From NCBI GenBank assembly GCA_028554755.1, contig JAPTOF010000030.1:1612001-1676000 (forward strand): a DNA stretch of 64,000 nucleotides. Reading direction: 5' to 3'. The notes under the pieces were generated by a model. The model worked only from the letters and a program-made list of their open reading frames with translations. It was not told where the DNA came from and made no database searches. The position numbers were made by a program, and so were the translations under genes. Shown here in pieces: positions 42,990 through 53,273 of the stretch (positions within the stretch are counted from its first letter, which is position 1; each line of letters starts with the position of its first letter). This DNA is from Cordia subcordata (lineage: Eukaryota; Streptophyta; Magnoliopsida; Boraginales; Cordiaceae).

Positions 42990-43105
42990 AACCAAATCTT
43001 GAATTCATAAACCAATCTTGTAGCAAAGTTCCTTGCTCTCACTTCTCTCCAAAATTTCTTCTTTCATCTACCATATTTTATCTTCTGATTTCCATCCTCT
43101 TAATC

Positions 43106-44531
43106 ATGCTAAGAAGAAGAACAACACTTCATCTTGTAAAACTGCTAGAATTAAAGCCATTAATGCTAAACTTAAATAGACCTATGAAGAACTTGCACCA
43201 AAAGTTTGTAACAAAGATGGGAAATTTGGTCACTATGGAGATCTTTCCAATCCAGTTGAGGAAGAAGAAGATAACTCAACTAAATCTAGTATTGAGTTTA
43301 GAATGGCATATGATGCTTGCTGTGAAATGGGATTCTCTCCCTCTCCATCCTTTATTTCTAAGAAAGAGGAGTTTCCCTCAAGCTAGAGTTTAAGGGGTAA
43401 AAGCTCGAAAGTTGGTAAGACCAAATCTTCAGGTGCAACAAAAATCCAAGATGATGATAAGCTAAATGAGCCTTTGTTCAAAGCCTTATCAAGAGAAGCT
43501 ACATTCTTCATGATGAAAGCACCAAGGATGTCGATGTACAACTCACGAATGAAACCTTCTCGGGTGAATCACCACCTAGCATATTGTTTAATGCTCACAA
43601 CACCAAGCTTAATGGTACTCATAATGCTTCTTCCTCCATAGAGAACAATGTTTCACCTCCAAATAGTGATGTGTAGCTCATAAAATCCATGGAAAATAGC
43701 TTAAGATTTTTGGGTAAAAATATTGTTGAAAAGACGTTATTGCCCAGTAGTTCTTTGCTTGCACCCCCTGCCCACTTTGTAGCTCCTTTTTAGATTTGGT
43801 AGGACCCTTGGCCAGACATCGCAGTGGATTTGATGGCCAAGCAAACCCCTACTTGACAACTCATGTTCTTGGTACCAACTTGGGCGGACCCCATAACACT
43901 TAAAAATTAATTAAACTACAAAATAGTCCAGAATTCCCTCAACTTTCACGTGATAACTTTCGAGCAGGCTCTAATGTCACTTTGGGCTCAAACTTGAGCT
44001 CTCCCAAGCATACCAACGTGGATGAGAATTTGGTTGTCTTTTGGGCCCACAATCAAGTCAACCCTCACTTATGATGAGTCAAATTCCCATGTGCGCAGAA
44101 ACTTTCCTTTGGGTAATGAGGCTCCTTTTTAAGTCGATTTGAATGCTAATTCTTCTCTTTTCATAGCTGCCAACCAAGTTGATGGATTTGCACCTCACAA
44201 ACAATCCACCTCACAAAATACTTGGAATGTTGACTTGAATTGGAAACACACTTGCTTAGGTAATCTTACTCACTCTTACAAGCTTGAATTTCATAATCCT
44301 ATTCTTGAGAATGGTATCTTTGGTGTAGCCCCACCTATTGAAATTTTTAAGAAAGGTGATAAGTGGAGGCATAGCTTGATTGGTCAATTTATTGGTCACC
44401 CTTCCCCTTTCTTCCTTATATGCAAAATGGTTGAAGCTCAATGAAAGAATTTTGATAGAGTTGACATCAAATTTGTCGAAAATGGTCTTTATGTTTTCAA
44501 GTTTGAAAATAAAGATGCTTGTGATGATGTT
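43106..44531 (+). pseudogene. Element Q ORF1 N-terminal region
   Basis: ATG at 43106; a one-base loss right after it moves K-K-K-N-N-T-S-S-C-K, ARIKAINAKLK and T-Y-E-E-L to another frame. This matches the start of element K (ARIKAINEKLKESYEE). The long middle is degenerate. 44139-44444 is open into DUF4283 (DKWRHSLIGQFIGHPSPFFL), and a shift follows near 44445. Confidence 0.72.
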
Positions 44532-45374
44532 ATGGAGCAAATTTGGCATGTTAACCATCAGCTTCTTTTACTTAGAAAATGGGACCTTAATGCACAATTG
44601 ATTAATTTTAGTTGGGATAAGGTTCCTCTTTGGATCAAACTCAGAAATGTGCCTTGCTCATTTATAACTAGACGTGGATTGAGCTATATTGCTAGCACTT
44701 TGGGCTATCCATTGCAAATGGACAAACTCTTGGAATCTAGAACTTTTGTTAGGTTTGCAAGGGTTTGTATTGAAATGGATCTTTCTAAAGATTTTTCGGA
44801 TCATACTTTCATGAAACTTAGGAATGGTGAATGGGCTAGAATCGAGGTCGAATATGCTTGGAAGCCTTTTGTTTGTTCCAAATGTCAAATTGTTGGGCAT
44901 TCCCTTTCTACTTGTCCAAATGAAATTAAACACAATGTGCCAAGGAATTTTCCTCAAAGGGTCAAGAAAGGAGATGATCAATGGAATGGTATAAAGACTA
45001 AGAAAGTGTGGAAAAGGACTCACTCTGTGGATCCAAAGCCATTCTCAAGTGTTGTGCTCTCTTATAGGACAAATTATTCAACAAAATTAGAGAATATGCC
45101 TTCTTGCTCAAATCAGTTTACCAACCTTAATAATGAGGATGCAATGAAAAGTGAAGGATATGTGACTGAAATTGAGAAAGAAAAGAATGAAGGGGCGGCC
45201 AAGTGTATTGATTCCCCAAATAAAGTTGAAAATGAACTCGTGAATGAAAAGATTGCAGGCAAAGATCTTGGAAGGGATGGGCAAGTTGATGGAGTTCATG
45301 TTGAAGCTTTCGTTGATCATAGTAGGGATGAAAGAGCTAGCTCTTCCCCTTTACATATGGCTACTCCACCTTAG
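44532..45374 (+). CDS. ORF1 protein (DUF4283 + CCHC knuckle), element Q
   Basis: 280 open codons: EQIWHVNHQLLLLRKWDLNA, KVPLWIKLRNVPCSFITRRG, YIASTLGYPLQMDKLLESRT, RVCIEMDLSKDFSDHTFMKL, intact knuckle C-S-K-C-x4-H-x4-C, then about 130 residues of charged tail (N-E-K-I-A-G-K-D-L). Longest ORF1 frame in the window. The first residue shown is inside DUF4283; the natural start is upstream in a broken frame. Confidence 0.85.
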   Translation: MEQIWHVNHQLLLLRKWDLNAQLINFSWDKVPLWIKLRNVPCSFITRRGLSYIASTLGYPLQMDKLLESRTFVRFARVCIEMDLSKDFSDHTFMKLRNGEWARIEVEYAWKPFVCSKCQIVGHSLSTCPNEIKHNVPRNFPQRVKKGDDQWNGIKTKKVWKRTHSVDPKPFSSVVLSYRTNYSTKLENMPSCSNQFTNLNNEDAMKSEGYVTEIEKEKNEGAAKCIDSPNKVENELVNEKIAGKDLGRDGQVDGVHVEAFVDHSRDERASSSPLHMATPP

Positions 45375-45467
45375 ATCTTCCTTTTTCTTGTTGGTTATTT
45401 TACTTTTCCTTGAAGTACTTTTTCTTTTAGTTCTTTGTTTTTTGAGATACTTGCTTTCTTGTTTCTT

Positions 45468-45517
45468 ACCCCCAAGCCTTGTCATTGATTGTAATGTTAT
45501 ATCTTTGGCTTGGGGGT
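45468..45517 (+). other. 3' UTR hairpin of element Q
   Basis: ACCCCCAAGCC (45468-45478) pairs with GGCTTGGGGGT (45507-45517), 11 of 11, loop 28. Relative to P, one T-A pair has become C-G on both arms. Confidence 0.87.
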
Positions 45518-45595
45518 AATGGATGGTTTGTACCAAATTGCGATTGAATAAATTTTCTCACTTAACTCGCAACAAAAAAAAGTAGCATTTACCTC

Positions 45596-45869
45596 TTTAA
45601 AGAGTTTGCTTGTATCAAAGAAGGATCTAATAGCTCTTGTGACATCATCTCTAACAATTTCCCAGGAAGCAATGTAGAAGTGAGAAGAATAGCCATCTAG
45701 AACTAGACTTTTGTTGGGGTTGAGAGAGAAAAGAGTGCTTTTAATTTCCTCACTAGTGATGAGGGCCATGAGAACATGGTCGGAGCCATTGTCACTTTGC
45801 TTCACAGTGCTTTTGATCTTGGCTACACTTGCACATGAAATTTGAAGGTGAGCCAAAGAGCTTTGTAAA
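45596..45869 (-). pseudogene. LINE A RT N-terminal fragment
   Basis: MALITSEEIKSTLFSLNPNK, S-L-V-L-D-G-Y-S-S-H-F-Y, SWEIVRDDVTRAIRSFFDTS. P-G-P-D-G has become S-L-V-L-D-G. It lies between insertions Q and R. Confidence 0.8.
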
Positions 45870-45880
45870 GTAATGAATGA
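45870..45880. repeat. TSD of element R (left copy)
   Basis: GTAATGAATGA at 45870-45880 and 46290-46300, within F-I-H-Y codons of LINE A. Confidence 0.8.
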
Positions 45881-46289
45881 TTTCTTTTTTTCGATGTAAC
45901 TAAGATTTTATTAAATGCAAAAAGGAAAACAAACCAATGCAAGCCCTTCATTCTACAAAGCATAGACCTATAAAACAAAGAAAAAGGAGCTAGCAAGAAA
46001 AACAAAAAACTCCTCAATCCCACAAAACAAACAACAAAAAGAGCAAGGGATTGAGGCATTAGAGAGATGAAAGACAACATCATGAGAACCCCGAAAGGAA
46101 GAAAAATAGCAAAACAAAAGGGGGAACAATCAAAAGAAACAAAACAAAGAGAAAAGGGCTTTATCCATGGGCAAGGTCTTTTTGAAGTTGCTCTTCTCTT
46201 TTTTTAGTGTTCTTATCCCTTTCTTCAATAGCATCTTCCTCAAGTGCTCTAAAATGATTGCTAGCTTGCATAGGGCTTGAAACTCTTTT
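45881..46289 (-). mobile_element. ORF1-only LINE derivative R, 5'-truncated (0.4 kb)
   Basis: Minus strand: ORF1 tail S-S-P-M-Q-A-S-N-H-F-R-A-L-E-E, a stop after D-L-A-H-G, a T-rich 3' UTR with hairpin, then AAAATCTTAGTTACATCGAAAAAAA. 11 bp TSD in LINE A. Confidence 0.82.
46012..46056 (-). other. 3' UTR hairpin of element R
   Basis: In minus-strand sense CCTCAATCCC (46056-46047) pairs with GGGATTGAGG (46021-46012), 10 of 10, loop 25. A further arm variant of the same design. Confidence 0.85.
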
Positions 46290-46300
46290 GTAATGAATGA

Positions 46301-47491
46301 ATTCATTCTTCACATCCAATTCTTTTGTAAGAAGAATCCCCTTATTGTTTGTAATTGCCTGGATGGAATTTTTAGCTTTTCTCCCCTTGATGGCTTTATG
46401 GAAGAATTTAAAGTTAGAGTCTCCCTCTTTGAACCATTGAATTCTGGACTTTTGATGAAGCATGGCTTTATGTATGGCCTCAAGTTCTTTAATATGTAGA
46501 GTGAGTGTTTTTTTGTTCTCAATCAAAGTTGTTCTATGATCACCATTGAGAATGGCATTTTGAATGTCCTCAAGTTTGCTTCTAAGCTTACCAATATTGT
46601 GTGGAATATTGCCAAAAAACTTCTTGTCAAACTCTTTAAGAGCCTTCTTGAGGATTCTTTGCTTTTGAAAAAGAATATACATTGGAGTGCCAAATACCCA
46701 TGCACTCTAATGTTTTTGAACAAAAAGCGAAAAGTCATGATGAGAGGATAAAATATTGTCAAATTTGAAAGGTTTTGGAGTGGAGTTCCATATCTTATTT
46801 GAGAACATGATAAGTGGACAATGGTTGGAAATCCTCGGAGTGTCCACTAATAAGAAAGTATCCTTCATAGCATATATCCAACAATCGTTCCCCAATGCTC
46901 TGTCAAGTCTGCTTGCCAAGAAAAGAGAGCTAGAGCTTCGGCTTGTCCAAGTATAATGTGGCCTTAGTGCTTTGATTTTATGCATATTTGAATTTGCAAT
47001 GCATTTTTTAAAGTTCCAACCGCTACTAGGAAGTGTGGATGAGTTAAACCTATCCCTTTCATGAAGTACCTCATTAAAGTCCCCAATTAAGGAAGAACAT
47101 CCATCTTCACACCAAGTACTCCAGAGGCAAATCTTCTTCCAAAGCTTGTTTCTTTGATTTGTATTATTCCTTCCATAAATGAAAGCCACAAAGAATGAGT
47201 GATTTAAGTTTTTGAAGAAGCAAAGGATGCCTTGATCAAATGAGTCAATCACCTTCACATTAATATCATGCTTCCAAAAGAGCCAAGCTGAGCCCTAATC
47301 TTTTCATCCACATAATTCTCAAAACCCATGTTATTGAAGGAAGAGCCAATGGCAAGAGTGCTATCCAAGTTAACTAACTTTGTTTCCAAAAGGCACAAGA
47401 TGTCCAATTTATGCTTATTAATCAAAAGTTTTATGTCGTTATGTTTGTTTGGGGAATTGAATCCCCAGATGTTCCAAGAACAAAAAATCAT
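46301..47491 (-). pseudogene. LINE A ORF2 endonuclease and linker
   Basis: ATG 47491: MIFCSWNIWGFNSPNKHNDI, KHKLDILCLLETKL. 47258-46707: FDQGILCFFKNLNHSFFVAF, CSSLIGDFNEVLHERDRF, HYTWTSRSSSSLFLASRLDR and LLVDTPRISNHCPLIM. 46682-46301: QKQRILKKALKEFDKKFFGN, KSRIQWFKEGDSNFKFFHKA. G-D-F-N-E is intact and the terminal motif is S-N-H. One frameshift near 47260 and a stop near 46710. Confidence 0.85.
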
Positions 47492-48055
47492 TGGGAAGAA
47501 TGGGGTGTTGGAGTCAAAAGCTGCAAATCCATTGTGCCTTGCTGATTTTGCAAAAGTGCTTGATTGTTTTGAACACTTTCTTTTCCCATATTGGCAAATT
47601 CACCTTCTTCTAATTCAAATTCCCATCAAGGATTCCAAAGTTATTTGTGTGAGCCATGCGTGTAAGAGAATTTGAGGGCTTACCATCCTTTAGGGAGGGT
47701 GGCCGAGTGCTTGAGGGCAAAGAGGTAGATGCAACATCCTCTTTTCTTCTTGTAATGTTCTTCCTTCTAGCTGGCTTCCATTCTTGACAAACCCTAGGCT
47801 TCAAAGAGTTTTGTGTATTACTTTTTGAGGCCATCTTGAGTTATTGAAATTATGCTTTGTCTTGTGATTAGGGCTTGGGTAACAATGGGCAATTTTGCTC
47901 AATGTGCCTAACCATCTTGCAAAAGGTGCACTTTAATGGCTTCCATGCATATTCTACCTCAACCTTTGCTCTTGAGCCATCCCATAACTTGGGATATATC
48001 ACATCTGGGAGATTCTCATCATGATCAACGTCAACACATATCCTTGTATATTCAA
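47488..48055 (-). pseudogene. LINE A ORF1 C-terminal part
   Basis: From 48055: N-L-E-Y-T-R-I-C-V-D-V-D, E-N-L-P-D-V-I-Y-P-K-L-W-D-G-S, E-V-E-Y-A-W-K-P-L and knuckle C-T-F-C-x4-H-x4-C (G-H changed to R-H), a stop after P-L-L-P-K-P, then a tail (47834-47610 open) to the ATGA overlap at 47491-47488. Confidence 0.8.
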
Positions 48056-48070
48056 GATTCCTTCTAGTTT
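48056..48070. repeat. TSD of LINE S (left copy)
   Basis: GATTCCTTCTAGTTT at 48056-48070 and 55964-55978, within ORF1 of LINE A. Confidence 0.93.
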
Positions 48071-48235
48071 AGATGCTCTTTCTCTCTCTACCATGAAAAT
48101 CCTCCCTTCTCTCTCCAAAACACTTACAACAGCGACCACCCCTCCTCCATACGCCACCACTTTATCACCATCTTCCATTAAAATCTTTCAAACACTTAAG
48201 AAAAACACACCTTCATGCACTCCATCTCTTTGATT

Positions 48236-48411
48236 TCATAGGAAAGAAGAAGAAGGGCTCTTCTTCGGTTAGATCTAGTGCAAGATTAAATGCTAAAAAG
48301 CATGCCACGGATTGCATTTCAAATACAAAAACTGTTTCTTCTTCATCTCAAAATGAGGTTGATTCGGCCTCTTCACCACTAGCTAGTAGAGATGCTCACT
48401 CAACCTCAAGT
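48236..48411 (+). pseudogene. LINE S ORF1 N-terminus, start codon lost
   Basis: I-G-K-K-K-K-G-S-S-S-V-R-S-S-A-R-L-N-A-K with ATA where M and E have ATG, then N-E-V-D-S-A-S-S. The frame stays open to the solo LTR at 48412 and rejoins after it at L-V-L-K-E-V-Y-E-A-L-E when one TSD copy is removed. Confidence 0.8.
48407..48411. repeat. 5 bp TSD of the solo LTR (left copy)
   Basis: CAAGT at 48407-48411 and 50296-50300. Confidence 0.85.
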
Positions 48412-50295
48412 TGTAGGATCGATAATATTACATGTGGTCTATCCTAGTCCATATTTTCAAAAAATTCTACCAAGAAAACATGCTAAGAAAATAAAATAAT
48501 CACATAACACACACAAGAACATACTTAAGAACATATAGAACATAACTATTATTTGCAAAATATGTAAAGCTAACCTCTTAAAGCGTGGGGCGTTTGATGA
48601 AGCTAAAACTGTCACGAGCTTTGTTCCCGCTCACGAACAAGGCCACTGAAAAATTTTACTCTAAGGGTGTCACAATATGCAACTCCCTAGTCTTCTTCCT
48701 TATGGTTAAAAAGATTTATCTTAAAAGAATAGCCTCTTGTGTGGGAAAAAGCAAAATAATATGCTCTTGAAAATCTAGAGCAAAAAAAATTCACATAAAA
48801 AGTGTGTACTATGTGTTGTAGTGTTCTTTTGCCAAAATGGAAGAGATCAACTGCAAAATTTTTTATGCTAGAAATGGTTTAAGGTCTTACCTATTTATAG
48901 GAAACGTTTGGCACCTAAACCTTGTAAACTTTCCATGTGGGAAACTTTTTCCCAACAGTAAATGTTTGCCACATGTCATTAAAGTAACTTGTACAATTTG
49001 AATTTTTCTTGTAGTAACTTTCTAGCACATGTCTTGGAAGATTGGGCCAAACCCACAATCCAAGCCCAACACATAGTCCATAATCCATGTGGAGGCCCAA
49101 GCCCAATAAGAGACCATCCAAGCCCAATTAGGTTATCTTGGACTTTAAAGAAATCCTAAACCCAATTCCAAGCTTTGGCCCAATAATGCTAGTACCACAA
49201 TATGGAATTTGCTCTTTTAAGATTACTCTCTTAAAGTCATTTCAACTAGGGAAGGGACCAAGAAGACACACTTAACCTTAGGTTCCACAAATAACAAAAA
49301 ATGTCCTTACCCAATCTAGGCAACATAGTAATAATTATTTTTAACTCTGATCTATTCCATTATAAGATCAAAGTTGTACTCCAAGAATAATTGCTATTAC
49401 GCAAAAGCTTATCACAAAAGAATGTGAACTTCGTCTTTGACCTATAAAATAACCGATCATAATGCCCCTTTATGTATACCCACAACTAAGGGCAGTTCCT
49501 TGGATGTGTACTATCACGTCCTTAGCTGCATCTTTTCTTTTTGGGTCTCTTGTCCTATTGCCAACCATCCTTGTTTATGGAACCTCTTGATCTTGGGAGC
49601 GACTCTCAAGCCATATGACTGATACACCCATAAAGGTAGTATCACTAAATCTTGATTCGGATGGTAAATTTGGACAATCCTAAAGAGGGCACATAGATTC
49701 CATATTGCATATGCATGTCCTAATTAATTATAACTTGACACTTAACTCATGAGGCTGTTGATCCTAATAAAGTAAGATCTCACCCAAAGTGAATCAAAGT
49801 ACCAAACCCTAACTTCATTTGTTCATTCACATATGCTCAAGCTTAAGAGCAATGATCATTTAGTAGCAGTGAGTATCTTGTTTTCTTTCTTTGATAGTAT
49901 GCCTTAGAAAACATACTATCAATAGTCCTGTCTAATACATGACACACTTACTATCGAGACAAATCCAAAAAGTCCTTCAATGACCTAGTTAGATCACCCT
50001 CAACGAGAAGAATTGCTCAAGATAACCTTATCCCGGTAGAATGCCCAACACTACTATTCAGTTACAAACTCAATTTATGACGTGACTAAATCTAGACTTG
50101 GACCTACATTGTGTCCAACCTCACTACGCACCCAAGTCATTAGTTCAAGTCAAGGGACCTTTATACATACATCAACAAAACATACCAGAGATAATACGTA
50201 AGAAACTCATAATGGCATTTAACAAAATGGTTATGCATTGTTTAACATCCAAAATGTTATGTACAAGTGAGATTTAGGGCATACTAATCCTGACA
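48412..50295 (-). mobile_element. Solo Copia LTR
   Basis: 1,884 bp from TGTAGGATCG to ATCCTGACA, collinear with the LTRs at 13018 and 20432 but clearly more diverged (scattered substitutions and small gaps). No internal region; flanked by the 5 bp repeat CAAGT. Unequal recombination between two LTRs of one insertion removes the interior and leaves exactly this. Oriented like the full element. Confidence 0.93.
48892..48900 (-). promoter_or_regulatory. TATA box in the solo LTR
   Basis: TATAAATAG on the minus strand, preserved despite divergence elsewhere in the LTR. Confidence 0.6.
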
Positions 50296-50300
50296 CAAGT

Positions 50301-50876
50301 TTGGTCCTCAAAGAAGTTTATGAAGCTCTTGAAGCGGGTTCTTTTTACAAGGAGCACTTTGATAAGCAAATCAAAGCTAAAGTTAATTTGATTTGTAGTC
50401 TTACTATCAAATCTCGCTCTCGCTCTCCTCCTCCTCTAATCTCTAGATTGGACACCAGACCTTGCATCAAGACTTCAGAAATAGAGCTCTCTAAACTACT
50501 CTTCCATTCTTCTTGTCGTAGCTCTTCTAGCTTGGGCCCTAGTAGTCCTATGGAGCATGAAGTTCAAGGCAAAAAAGTTTCCTTTCTTGTTCATGGTGTT
50601 TCAGCCAAAGAGAATAGTGATGATGATGAAAGAGTTTTACCCGATGGACAAAAACTTTTGCATGGACTAGTAATTGCTCTAAACTCTGGATTTAAGCATC
50701 TCTCACTTGATCTTGTAAGTAACTTTTCAAGCCCATCCAAGCATTACTTAACAATTCAAAAGGGTCAAGTCTTCTTGAATTCAGAGTCAAATATCTTAAA
50801 TGATGGCCCATATAATTATCAAGAGGATTTCCCTCCTCTTGCAAGTCCTCCAGCCAGTCAAACTTTGCCAAATTAG
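50301..50876 (+). CDS. LINE S ORF1 N-terminal domain (after the solo LTR)
   Basis: 191 open codons: KEVYEALEAGSFYKEHFDKQ, then IKSRSRSPPP (the R-S-x-S-P motif also in M and E), an S-rich stretch, and FPPLASPPASQTLPN before TAG. A low-complexity region before DUF4283. Confidence 0.75.
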   Translation: MVLKEVYEALEAGSFYKEHFDKQIKAKVNLICSLTIKSRSRSPPPLISRLDTRPCIKTSEIELSKLLFHSSCRSSSSLGPSSPMEHEVQGKKVSFLVHGVSAKENSDDDERVLPDGQKLLHGLVIALNSGFKHLSLDLVSNFSSPSKHYLTIQKGQVFLNSESNILNDGPYNYQEDFPPLASPPASQTLPN

Positions 50877-51237
50877 CCTTCCCCTAAAGATGATGTAGAA
50901 GCCACCTATGCTAAAAATGCCACACAATCAGTGATGCAAATCAGAGAGCCTCCCACTCAAGAATTAGTGAGCTTCGGGCTAACCCTCTTCCAAAGAAAAA
51001 GAGCACTTCCAAGGAAATTGTAATTCTACTCATTTTGGTAATAGAGCAAGGAAGCAAAAGGAAGGAAATGCAAATCAGCCTCTCTCTAGTGCTCTACATA
51101 AAGCTCAAGAAAATGAAAGACATAGTCAAGCACAAACAACCAACCGCTATAATGCATGGAAAAAGCCTCTTAGATTATGGTATGGGCCTTCTCCAAATGA
51201 TCCTTTCCCTAATTAGGGTAGTGTATTTGCTAAGCAT

Positions 51238-52280
51238 ATGGATACTAATCTAAAATTCGATGAAGAGTATGAATATAATATTGTTAATGGAAATAGAGAG
51301 GTTGTTGAGCCCCCGAAGGACTTGTATGAAGATGGTAACAAATTTTGGAACCATTGTCTTATTGAGCAATTTCTTGGTGTACCCCCACCTTTCTTCCCTA
51401 TCAAAAACATGGTGGACTTTGCTTGGAAGAAATTTTTCAAGGTTGATATAATTTCTAAAGGAAAGAGTCTCTTTATTTTCAAGTTTGAAAAAGAAGAGTT
51501 TTGCCAAAAGATTTTACAACAACTTTGGCATGTCAATCATAGACCACCCTTGTTGAGAAAATAGGGACCAAATCTTGAGTTTGTGAACTTGCCTTTCAAA
51601 AAAGTCCCAATTTGGCTTAAACTTTGGGATGTCTCAATGAGCCTATATTCTAAAAGAGGACTTGGCTATGTTGCTTCCTTCATTGGAAAACCAATTCAAA
51701 TGGATGCTCTCACCGATTCAAGAAGAAACTTAGAGTTTGTTAGAGTTTCCATTGAAGTGGACTTGGAAGAAAACCTTCTGATGTTGTCTTTCCAAAACTT
51801 AGAAATGGCTCAAAAGCAAAGGTTGAAGTCTAATATACTTGAAACCCAACTAAATGCACACATTGTAAGATGGTTGATCATGTGGATGAAAATTGCACAT
51901 TAAAACCCAAACCCCAACCTCAAAGGAAATTTGCAAGGCAACCCACAAAAATCCATTATGAGTGGCAAGTTGTGAGTAAGAAGCAAGCTCATTCGAAGAC
52001 CAATAATCCTTCTAATGAATCTCTCATTGATGGTACTTCTACAAAGGCTAAGGAGAATCCCCCTCGTCATACAATCTCAAAGGTACCTCTCGATCCTTCA
52101 AGCTCTAAAATGATGCATTCAAATTACTTTGAGCTCCTTGATCATTTAGGAGATATTGAAGTTGATGCCTTGAATCAAAATGGGCAGCATAGTTTGAATG
52201 TGAAGTTGGAAAAAGATGGTACTCCTAATGCTCATGGCAATCATAATATTAAGCCTAGTGCTCCTCCTTTACTTTTTTAA
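51238..52280 (+). pseudogene. LINE S ORF1 DUF4283, knuckle and tail
   Basis: 51238-51564: EEYEYNIVNGNREVVEPPKD, CLIEQFLGVPPPFFPIKNMV, QQLWHVNHRPPLLRK then TAG. 51583-51903: KKVPIWLKLWDVSMSLYSKR, YVASFIGKPIQMDALTDSRR. After a shift, knuckle C-T-H-C-x4-H-x4-C near 51860-51900. 51870-52280 is the tail, ending S-A-P-P-L-L-F. Its TAA (52278-52280) shares its last A with the ORF2 ATG. Confidence 0.83.
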
Positions 52281-53206
52281 TGAATTTTTGTTCTTGGAAT
52301 ATTAGGGGCCTCAACTCCCCTAGCAAACAAAATGAAGCAAAGTTGCTGATCAATAAGCACCACTTGGACATTTTAGGTCTTTTGGAGAACAAAGTGGTTT
52401 GTGGTGAAATTATCAAACTTACTCGTTCCTATTTTGGTAAAATTGGACTTGCAAATTACTTGGATGATTTTGTTAAGGGGCGGATTTGGCTTTTTTGGAA
52501 GAAAACTATCAAATCAACATGGGTTAACTCTTGTGATTAAGCCCTACTCTTTAATTTTGATGACCACATTCATAAATCTTTTTTTGTTGCTTTTATTTGT
52601 GGCCACAATGAAGCTTAAAAAAGAAATGAACTTTGGAGCAAACTTGAACTTTGGTGTACATAGTGTGAAGAAAGTGACTTTTGCATCTTGGGTGATTTTA
52701 ATGAAGCTTTGCATTATGGTGACAAATCTAACTCTCCTTTTATCCCAAAAAGTGCTTGGGTTTTCAAAAATTTTGCGACAAAAGCAAACTTGCAAGAAGT
52801 CAATGCACATAGGCCTTACTTTAAATGGACAAATAGGAGTCATAAAGATAACTTCTTGGCAAGCAAGTTTGATAGAGCTTTGATCAGTGAAAATTGGTTA
52901 CACAACTACCAACATTCTTTTCTTTTGGTGGATAGCCCCGGCATCTCCGATCATTGGCCTCTCATCATGCATACTTGTAAGTCTTGGATATCGTCACCAA
53001 AGCCTTTCAAGTTTTATAATGCTTGGGCCTTTCACTTGGATTTCTTGAAGCTTGTTGAAGAGCATTGGTGTACACGGGCTTTTGGTACACCAATGTACAT
53101 TCTCTATCAAAAGCAAAAATCTTTAAAGCTTGTTCTCAAATCATTTGACAAAAAGCATTTTGCTGCCATCCCCTTTGCCATCAAAGATCCTCGGGGAGAA
53201 GCTTGA
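52280..53206 (+). pseudogene. LINE S ORF2 endonuclease
   Basis: ATG at 52280: MNFCSWNIRGLNSPSKQNEA, KHHLDILGLLENKVV, GRIWLFWKKTIKSTW, a stop at 52538, then 52688-53206: MGDFNEALHYGDKSNSPFI, YFKWTNRSHKDNFLASKFDR, LLVDSPGISDHWPLIMHTCK. Unlike B, M, A and J it keeps S-D-H, the usual catalytic ending of APE-type endonucleases. Confidence 0.85.
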
Positions 53207-53273
53207 TAATGTTCAACATGCCTTCCTTAATGGTTAGCATAACAACACTCTCATTAACAAGGAGAAGCGTATT

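Larger units (their letters stand above)
42990..45580 (+). mobile_element. ORF1-only LINE derivative Q, full length (2.59 kb)
   Basis: Exact 15 bp TSD; leader, ORF1 with start region, hairpin 3' UTR and CTCACTTAACTCGCAACAAAAAAA tail. With T, it shows that the ORF1-only form exists with both ends, so it is a family and not a set of chance truncations. ORF2 is wholly absent. Confidence 0.88.

Noticed and set aside
45823..46083. Hydrophobic 86-codon minus-strand ORF resembling a membrane protein
   Set aside because: It is the T-rich 3' UTR of element R read in one frame; the hydrophobic residues come from TTT/CTT codons.
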